From Candidatus Minthenecus merdequi (lineage in GTDB: Bacteria; Bacteroidota; Bacteroidia; Bacteroidales; Paludibacteraceae): a stretch of DNA of 27,479 bases. Made by a program: the position numbers and the translations under genes. Below are positions 22,806 through 27,479 of this stretch, one piece after another. Below the pieces are notes generated by a model. It was not told the origin of the DNA. It was given only the letters and a program-made list of their open reading frames with translations, and made no database searches. The stretch covers positions 1-27,479 of the forward strand of contig JAGHVI010000089.1 of assembly GCA_018064385.1 (NCBI GenBank). Direction: 5' to 3'. The first letter of the stretch is position 1, and each line of letters begins with the position of its first letter.

Positions 22806-23569
22806 AAAATACCATTTTATCAATCATATTATCAGCAATGTTGCTGATAATCTCTTTGCCTCTCTTTGCTATCTCAGAGAACCAGAAAATATGGAACGAT
22901 GCAGCCGAAGCATATGCTCAAAAGAATTATGAAGAGGCAGTCTCTCTTTACGCTCAATTAATCAAGAAAGGTGAATCATCTTCGCTTTACTACAATTACG
23001 GCAATGCACTTTTCAAGGCTGGCTACATTGGACGTGCCATACTCTATTATGAGCGTGCATTGCGACTTGACCCTTCAAATTCCGACATCAAATATAATCT
23101 TGAATTTGCAAACCTCAGCAAAACCGATAAGATAGAATCTTTCGAACCTTTCTTCCTAACACAGTGGTACACCAGCATCACACTTTTATACACATCCAAC
23201 CTTTGGGCGTATTTTGCTCTTGCATTCTTTCTCCTTGCTATGGTTTTATTCCTTATCTTTCGTTTTGGGAAAACGCTCATTTTACGTAAGATAGGTTTCG
23301 GACTATTCATCTTTTCTCTTGTCCTTTTTGCAATTTCCTGCGGACATGCTTTTCATGCTCGCAATATGGTGCTTGACAATCCTGCAGCCATCGTGATGGT
23401 TGGTAGCGAAACAGCACGCAGCACTCCAGATATGAGCGGTACTGAGGTCTTTGTTATTCACGAAGGCACTAAAGTCTTTGAAAAGTCCTCTCTTGGAGAT
23501 TGGGTTGAGGTGCGTCTTGAAGATGGCAAAGTTGGTTGGATTCACAAATCAGCAGTCGAAACTATCTGA
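22802..23569 (+). CDS. batE: BatE, TPR and SH3-domain membrane protein
   Basis: The 255-aa product has a signal peptide (MKNTILSIILSAMLLIISLP) and about two TPR repeats (IWNDAAEAYAQKNYEEAVSL; YNYGNALFKAGYIGRAILYY). Two membrane helices follow (LWAYFALAFFLLAMVLFLIF; FGLFIFSLVLFAISC), then a C-terminal bacterial SH3 domain (ARSTPDMSGTEVFVIHEGTK, WVEVRLEDGKVGWIHKSAV). The SH3 domain should lie in the periplasm and could bind peptidoglycan or partner proteins. It overlaps batD by 4 nt and ends the classic bat set. Confidence 0.9.
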   Translation: MKNTILSIILSAMLLIISLPLFAISENQKIWNDAAEAYAQKNYEEAVSLYAQLIKKGESSSLYYNYGNALFKAGYIGRAILYYERALRLDPSNSDIKYNLEFANLSKTDKIESFEPFFLTQWYTSITLLYTSNLWAYFALAFFLLAMVLFLIFRFGKTLILRKIGFGLFIFSLVLFAISCGHAFHARNMVLDNPAAIVMVGSETARSTPDMSGTEVFVIHEGTKVFEKSSLGDWVEVRLEDGKVGWIHKSAVETI

Positions 23570-23607
23570 CTACCTTCTATACCAGTTTGAACACTTCTGC
23601 ACTCTTT

Positions 23608-24267
23608 ATGCCTCTGTTGTCCCACATACTCACTCTCGACCGTGAACTGACTATAGCTATCAATGGCTGGTATTCACCCTTTTGGGATAGTTTCTTTACT
23701 CTCGTTTCTGACACTATAGTGTGGATTCCTTTTTTTGTTATACTTATTTTTTGTCAGTATCGTTCTTGGGGGTGGCGTAAAACCTTATTTTTCCTTCTCT
23801 TGGTTGCTCTTGCTGTCCTTTTGGCTGACCAATCCTGCAACATCTTCAAATATACCGTCTGCAGGCTGCGGCCTTCACACGAACCATCTCTTGCAGGAAT
23901 GGTGCATACTGTTAATGGTTATCTTGGTGGTGATTTCGGCTTCTGTTCTTCGCATGCAGCAAACGCTGCGGCTGTTGCAATCCTTACCTCTCTTTTCATC
24001 CGTCGTTGGCTATGCTCACTAATGTTTTCAATTTGGGTCATACTTGTTTGTTGGTCGCGTATATACCTCGGTGTTCACTATTTGGGCGATATTCTCTTTG
24101 GATTGCTGCTTGGCGCATTTTTCTCCGTAACGCTCTATCTGATATGGCGTAAGACAAAGTGGGGTAGAGTCTCATTTTATTTTCCTTTTCAGCATACTAT
24201 TGTTTTGAGTGTCAGTTTGTTCTTGTCAATTGTTGTTCTGATGTCAATTGCACTTTTGACTGCTTGA
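23608..24267 (+). CDS. PAP2-family membrane phosphatase
   Basis: The 219-aa polytopic protein has all three PAP2 signatures: KYTVCRLRP (Kx6RP), CSSHAAN (PSGH position) and SRIYLGVHYLGD (SRx5Hx3D). The family removes phosphate from lipid carriers such as undecaprenyl diphosphate, phosphatidylglycerol phosphate or lipid A; which of these applies cannot be read here. ATG 23608 is chosen because the earlier in-frame ATG (23536) lies inside batE and adds no family-like sequence. It is 38 nt after batE on the same strand with no visible terminator between, so it may be co-transcribed. Confidence 0.88.
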   Translation: MPLLSHILTLDRELTIAINGWYSPFWDSFFTLVSDTIVWIPFFVILIFCQYRSWGWRKTLFFLLLVALAVLLADQSCNIFKYTVCRLRPSHEPSLAGMVHTVNGYLGGDFGFCSSHAANAAAVAILTSLFIRRWLCSLMFSIWVILVCWSRIYLGVHYLGDILFGLLLGAFFSVTLYLIWRKTKWGRVSFYFPFQHTIVLSVSLFLSIVVLMSIALLTA

Positions 24268-24298
24268 CAAAAATAGTTGAAATAAAAGTGCAAAAAAA

Positions 24299-24330
24299 TT
24301 TGGTAGTGTCAAAAATAAGTGTTACATTTA
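24299..24330 (+). promoter_or_regulatory. Promoter of the small helix-turn-helix gene
   Basis: TTTG at 24299-24302 is followed after 20 nt by TACATTTA at 24323-24330, one base off TAnnTTTG. The spacing matches the ftsY promoter exactly. The leader to the ATG at 24391 would be about 55 nt. Confidence 0.6.
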
Positions 24331-24390
24331 CCCCCGAGAAAAAATAGCAATCGCAAAATTGTAAATATCTATTTATTAAACTATAATGTT

Positions 24391-24645
24391 ATGACAAAAA
24401 CTATTACTTTCAACGAACTCCGCGCAATTAAGGACGCTCTTCCTCATGGCAGTATGCAGAAAATTGCTGACATGATGGGTATTGAGGCTGACACAGTGAG
24501 AAACTATTTCGGTGCTCAGAAGTTTGATAACGGCAGTGGATGTGGTGTACACATCGAACCTGGTCCTAACGGAGGCATCGTTACTCTTGACGATACTACT
24601 ATTCTTGAACACGCTCTCAGTATTATTGAGCAAAACAAGAAATAA
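24391..24645 (+). CDS. Small conserved Bacteroidales helix-turn-helix protein
   Basis: The 84-aa basic/acidic protein has a clear helix-turn-helix (GSMQKIADMMGIEADTVRNY), then FGA and a Gly-rich strand pair (CGVHIEPGPNGGIVTLDDTT) and a C-terminal helix. I recognise the pattern as a short family conserved across Bacteroidales, annotated only as DNA-binding or hypothetical. It is a single-gene unit with its own promoter and a strong terminator, suggesting independent and possibly high expression. ATG 24391 starts the conserved block; the in-frame ATG at 24319 falls between the promoter boxes and is rejected. Its targets are unknown. Confidence 0.8.
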   Translation: MTKTITFNELRAIKDALPHGSMQKIADMMGIEADTVRNYFGAQKFDNGSGCGVHIEPGPNGGIVTLDDTTILEHALSIIEQNKK

Positions 24646-24667
24646 TAGTCGTTGCTAATAATGTTAC

Positions 24668-24704
24668 AAAGTGCCATCCTGTTTTTGCAGGGTGGCACTT
24701 TTTG
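24668..24704 (+). terminator. Strong intrinsic terminator
   Basis: A 14-bp stem with one G-T pair (24668-24681 with 24688-24701) encloses a 6-nt loop (tttttg). The T-run includes the end of the stem, and TTTGTATTT follows. It sits 22 nt after the helix-turn-helix gene and 37 nt from the end of convergent comF, so it may act for both sides. Confidence 0.88.
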
Positions 24705-24741
24705 TATTTCTATAAATTTGTTTCCGAAATTAGTGATACTA

Positions 24742-25440
24742 TTATTTGCCAAGAGGTGAGGCGGCGGTGTAGAGGAGAATGTTTATTCCCTTGACATTAG
24801 AGAATGCCTCAACGCAACATAGTACTGTCGTTCCAGTCGTGAATACATCGTCAATCAGCAGAATTCTTTTATTTTCGAAGAATTTCTCGTCCTTCAATTG
24901 GAATACTATCTTGTTTTTCTGCCTATCCTCCAGACTCATATTAGCTTGTGCCTTGTTGTCTGATACACGCCAAAGCATGTCAATAACCAAAGGGATGTTT
25001 AGTTCTTTGGCTATTTCGGCAGCTATAAGTTCAGATTGGTTGTACCCTCTCTTCCGTTGCTTGTTTTTGTGAATAGGTATAGGTACAATGTAGTCAATAT
25101 TTGCATATTTTGGAGAAAGTGCAATTTTTTCTGCCATAGCCTTACCCAACAATTCTGCTATGCTTTTTTTTCCATAGTATTTGAGTCCGTGAATCAGTTT
25201 TTGCGAAGGTTCATCTTGTTGGTAAATCATTAACGCTGAGGCTGCAGTTATACAAGACCCAAGCATACGACGTTCCAATGGGTTGTTTGTCACTTGCAAC
25301 TGGAAGGCGTCAAAAAGGTGGTTGTCCTTTATGCATTTATTACAAACGACATGCTCTCCAATCTCCAAAGGAGCATTGCAGAGCATGCAGTGTGGGTCTG
25401 TCAAAAACCTTAATAGACTAAGAAGTATTTTTATTACCAC
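24742..25440 (-). CDS. comF: ComF-family phosphoribosyltransferase-like protein
   Basis: The 232-aa product has an N-terminal zinc-binding segment CMLCNAPLEIGEHVVCNKC (two CxxC pairs), a central YIVPIPIHKNKQRKRGYNQS block and the phosphoribosyltransferase loop LLIDDVFTTGTT. ComF proteins help single-stranded DNA uptake in competent bacteria, but ComF homologues are widespread in species not known to be competent. No other competence genes are present here. The likely start is GTG at 25440, overlapping the nitroreductase stop by 7 nt; no ATG is available before the zinc motif. Confidence 0.9.
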   Translation of the reverse strand: MVIKILLSLLRFLTDPHCMLCNAPLEIGEHVVCNKCIKDNHLFDAFQLQVTNNPLERRMLGSCITAASALMIYQQDEPSQKLIHGLKYYGKKSIAELLGKAMAEKIALSPKYANIDYIVPIPIHKNKQRKRGYNQSELIAAEIAKELNIPLVIDMLWRVSDNKAQANMSLEDRQKNKIVFQLKDEKFFENKRILLIDDVFTTGTTVLCCVEAFSNVKGINILLYTAASPLGK

Positions 25441-26054
25441 TTGTTCAAATGATAGTTCTCGTCAATCCATTTGTCTTTAGGTTGGTCTTCGCCCGTAGGG
25501 TGTCCTATAGGGATAACATTCAAAGGAATGATGTTTTCTGGGAGGTTCAGCACTTTGTTTACGATAGCCATGCGCTCTGGGTCTGGATAAACGGCTGTCC
25601 ACACGGCACCGAGACGCATAGCTTCAGCAGCGAGCAGCAGGTTCTCGGTAGCAGCAGAGCAATCTTGAATCCAGAATTGTGCTCCGTCTCCTTCCAATGC
25701 TTTTGATAAGTCTCCGCATACAATCATTGCTGCCTGCGCTTCTGCCAACATCTTGGCGTATGGCAGTCCTGCGCAGAGTGAATCCAGCATTGTGCGGTCG
25801 TTTATGGCTATAACAGCCCAAGGTTGTTTGTTGCAAGCTGTAGGAGCAGCCATTGCAGCACGTGCTAATGTTTGCAATTGTTCTTGTGTTACAGGTTCCT
25901 GTGTGAAATGGCGAACAGACTTGCGTGATGCGATGTTCTGAAGAACGATGGCAGTTGAGTCAACCGGCTCAGCCTTTGGTGATTCTTCTGTCTTGTTTGA
26001 ACAAGAAATCAGCGAAACAATAGCCATAATGATGACAAAAAGATTTTTTTTCAT
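25434..26054 (-). CDS. Nitroreductase-family lipoprotein
   Basis: The 206-aa product begins with a lipoprotein signal ending in SLISC (Cys18) and a short polar linker, then a nitroreductase fold. SRKSVRHF and APTACNKQPW are the FMN-phosphate and ring contacts of this family, and GAVWTAVYPDPERM and IPLNVIPIGHP complete the core. Family members are FMN-dependent NAD(P)H oxidoreductases and normally cytoplasmic, so a lipid-anchored envelope form is unusual. It would need exported flavin and an unconventional electron donor. No twin-arginine motif is present. The right part of an inverted repeat ends 4 nt before its ATG. It lies between rlmN and comF on the same strand. Confidence 0.88.
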   Translation of the reverse strand: MKKNLFVIIMAIVSLISCSNKTEESPKAEPVDSTAIVLQNIASRKSVRHFTQEPVTQEQLQTLARAAMAAPTACNKQPWAVIAINDRTMLDSLCAGLPYAKMLAEAQAAMIVCGDLSKALEGDGAQFWIQDCSAATENLLLAAEAMRLGAVWTAVYPDPERMAIVNKVLNLPENIIPLNVIPIGHPTGEDQPKDKWIDENYHLNKW

Positions 26055-26058
26055 AATA

Positions 26059-26138
26059 GGGTGGTTCTATTAATTATGTTTGTATGTTATATCAGAGGAT
26101 GGTTCAAAATCGTCTCAACCTAATTAATAGAACCACCC
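26059..26138. repeat. Perfect 18-bp inverted repeat between rlmN and the nitroreductase gene
   Basis: The arm gggtggttctattaatta (26059-26076) is repeated in perfect inverse orientation at 26121-26138, with 44 nt between. The 80-bp element fills nearly the whole 93-nt gap: it starts 9 nt after the rlmN stop and ends 4 nt before the nitroreductase ATG on the transcribed minus strand. In RNA it could form a hairpin that hides that start. No T-run follows, so it is not a typical terminator. The third copy of the arm is at the folP 3' end. Confidence 0.9.
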
Positions 26139-26147
26139 AATAGTGTA

Positions 26148-27158
26148 TTAATGTTTGTGTTCTGATGACAAAAGTCCGCATGCTGCCTGTATGTCTTCGC
26201 CGCGCGAGCGTCTGATGGTGCAAGTTATTCCATTTTCCGTCAGATAATCCCTGAACCATACTTGGTGTTCTTCGTCGGGACTTCGCAAATCAATTCCTGG
26301 AATGGTGTGCCACCTTATCAGGTTTACTCTGCATTCCAATCCCTGCATCATTCTCACAATTTCTGTAGCATGGCGCATAGTGTCGTTTACTCCTTTCATT
26401 AAAATGTATTCAAACGAAATTCTTCGCTGGTGTGTCCAATCATATTGCTTCAGGGTGGTGACTACATCTTCTATGTGGTATTTTTTTTCGATTGGCATAA
26501 TTTTTTCGCGCTCTTCCCTAAATGGATTGTGCAGTGACACGGCTAAATGGCAATCTGTTGAGTCAAGAAAGCGCTTCATTGCCGGTATTACGCCTACGGT
26601 TGAAACGGTGATTCTGTGCGGAGACCATCCGAATCCCCATTTTGCAGTTAATATCTCGCAGCACTTCAGTATATTATCAACGTTGTCCATTGGCTCGCCC
26701 ATTCCCATAAACACTATGTTGGTCAACCGTGAACTTTCGGGTATAGACAAAATTTGGTTCATTATTTCGCTTGCTGTCAGATTGCCGCTCCATCCTTGCT
26801 TGCCTGTCATACAGAAATGGCAGTTCATCTTGCACCCTACTTGGCAAGATACGCATATTGTTCCTCTCTCATCTTCGGGTATGAATACTGTCTCGATAGA
26901 ACCATTAGAAGTTTGAAAAAGGTATTTTGCTGTGCCGTCTTTCGAGATAGCTGACCACGTGGGTTTGCTGTGTCCAATGGTGAAGTCGTTGCTCAGTTTC
27001 TCACGTGCGGCAAGCGAAATGTTGGTCATATTGTCGAATGTTGTCACGCGTTTTACATATAACCATTCCGCAAGTTGCTTTGCAGCAAAAGGTTTCAATC
27101 CAACGGCAGATGCCACTTCTTTTAGTTCTTCTTGCGTTTTCCCCAACAGAGTTATCAT
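26148..27158 (-). CDS. rlmN: Dual-specificity 23S rRNA/tRNA adenine-2 methyltransferase RlmN
   Basis: Radical-SAM methyltransferase forming 2-methyladenosine in 23S rRNA (A2503) and tRNA (A37). The 336-aa product shows the cluster motif CKMNCHFC (CxxxCxxC) preceded by GTICVSCQVG, the SAM-binding VFMGMGEPMDN, VSTVGVIPAM and HLAVSLHNP. The C-terminal catalytic cysteine is in QAACGLL. Start ATG 27158 follows a TACCTTTG promoter by 26 nt. It heads the minus-strand run rlmN - nitroreductase - comF. RlmN rather than Cfr is favoured by overall motif set and housekeeping context. Confidence 0.95.
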   Translation of the reverse strand: MITLLGKTQEELKEVASAVGLKPFAAKQLAEWLYVKRVTTFDNMTNISLAAREKLSNDFTIGHSKPTWSAISKDGTAKYLFQTSNGSIETVFIPEDERGTICVSCQVGCKMNCHFCMTGKQGWSGNLTASEIMNQILSIPESSRLTNIVFMGMGEPMDNVDNILKCCEILTAKWGFGWSPHRITVSTVGVIPAMKRFLDSTDCHLAVSLHNPFREEREKIMPIEKKYHIEDVVTTLKQYDWTHQRRISFEYILMKGVNDTMRHATEIVRMMQGLECRVNLIRWHTIPGIDLRSPDEEHQVWFRDYLTENGITCTIRRSRGEDIQAACGLLSSEHKH

Positions 27159-27184
27159 TTTTCTTTATTGTCTGAATCTGGCTG

Positions 27185-27192
27185 CAAAGGTA
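27185..27192 (-). promoter_or_regulatory. rlmN promoter -7 box
   Basis: On the minus strand this reads TACCTTTG followed by cagcc, a perfect TAnnTTTG match, 26 nt before the rlmN ATG. The sequence upstream is a T-rich run; no clean -33 TTTG is seen. Confidence 0.75.
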
Positions 27193-27382
27193 CAAAAAAA
27201 ATATGACATATTACTTCATTTGATATAAAAACGATGAAAAAATCCCTGTTGCTGCTTCGTGGTGCAGTCGTAGTACGAATTGTAACTGTTGTACGAATTG
27301 TAACGGCGAAAAAGAGGGGCGAAAAATGCTAGGAATAAAGGGTGAAATTGGTGGGTGAAAATTTAAGGGTGGTTGGTTCTAT
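27193..27382. other. Non-coding sequence upstream of rlmN
   Basis: This belongs to the only gene-free stretch over 300 bases (27159-27479). It holds an 18-bp direct repeat (27271-27306) and a G-rich segment with several gggtg runs. At 27368-27384 is a degenerate copy of the dispersed repeat arm with an extra TGGT. I see no open reading frame with protein-like features and no RNA gene. Confidence 0.5.
27271..27306. repeat. Two-copy 18-bp direct repeat
   Basis: Units 27271-27288 and 27289-27306 differ at two positions and share gtacgaattgtaac (27273-27286 and 27291-27304). It lies about 80-120 nt upstream of the rlmN promoter. It could be a pair of protein-binding sites on one helical face pattern or a decayed tandem repeat. 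Confidence 0.75.
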
Positions 27383-27479
27383 TTTATCTCTGCTCTCGTT
27401 TGCACGACCTTTGGAGAAGGTCGGCTGCACTCGGCATATCTAAACAAGTTTATCTCTGCTCTCGTTTGCACGACCTTTG
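27383..27479. repeat. 66-bp tandem repeat with internal hairpin, running off the window
   Basis: The 31 bases at 27383-27413 recur exactly at 27449-27479, giving a 66-bp period; the second unit is cut by the window end. Each unit contains a hairpin, CGACCTT (27405-27411) with AAGGTCG (27417-27423), framed by TGCA on both sides. The unit resembles the element at 1-60 in reverse complement. GACCTTTG in each unit is one base from the TAnnTTTG promoter box. Confidence 0.85.

Noticed and set aside
24319..24390. N-terminal extension of the small helix-turn-helix protein
   Set aside because: The ATG at 24319 lies between the two boxes of the promoter, so it would not be transcribed.

Overview
The window looks like a chromosomal segment from the order Bacteroidales, probably Prevotella-like. 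The evidence is Bacteroidetes-type promoters (-7 box TAnnTTTG, sometimes with TTTG about 20 nt upstream) in front of several genes, a complete moxR/bat operon, a GldJ-type lipoprotein, a carboxypeptidase-regulatory-domain/TonB-dependent receptor, weak ribosome binding sites, and a moderately AT-rich composition. Nearly all of it is coding. I see no rRNA, tRNA, CRISPR, integrase or transposase. The species assignment is inference.

Layout. Positions 1-120 hold repeat sequence downstream of folP (dihydropteroate synthase, minus strand). A promoter divergent from folP reads into a gldJ-like lipoprotein gene that ends at a strong intrinsic terminator. Next come asnS, a PcrA/UvrD helicase and a stand-alone TonB-dependent receptor, tightly packed on the plus strand. 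A minus-strand FlK-type thioesterase and the plus-strand tatA-tatC pair start only 17 nt apart. A minus-strand M15 peptidase converges on tatC with overlapping stop codons. A plus-strand run then carries ftsY, rimO, an HU protein and a composite HU-membrane-LysM protein.

The centre (about 15.0-24.3 kb) is the Bat (Bacteroides aerotolerance) operon: moxR, a DUF58 protein, a DUF4381-like membrane protein, batA, a small exported protein resembling the N-terminal domain of DUF4476 proteins, batB, batC with 41 consecutive glutamines, batD, batE and a PAP2 phosphatase. Most neighbours overlap by 1-4 nt, so the operon is probably translationally coupled. It probably builds a membrane complex: an AAA+ ATPase, VWA proteins that bind partners through metal (MIDAS) sites, and TPR/SH3 scaffolds facing the periplasm. 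After it come a small conserved helix-turn-helix protein with its own promoter and terminator, then a minus-strand group of comF, a lipoprotein nitroreductase and rlmN.

The least ordinary content is of two kinds. The first is protein architecture: an HU domain tied through one membrane helix to a LysM domain, an EF-hand-like loop in the GldJ-like protein, and an extra gene inside the bat operon. The second is dispersed repeats. An 18-bp sequence occurs three times; two copies form a perfect inverted repeat between rlmN and the nitroreductase gene, and the third supplies the last four codons and stop of folP. A different structured repeat family appears at both ends of the window, as a 66-bp tandem array at the right edge. 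I did not find a clearly new multi-gene defence or mobile system.
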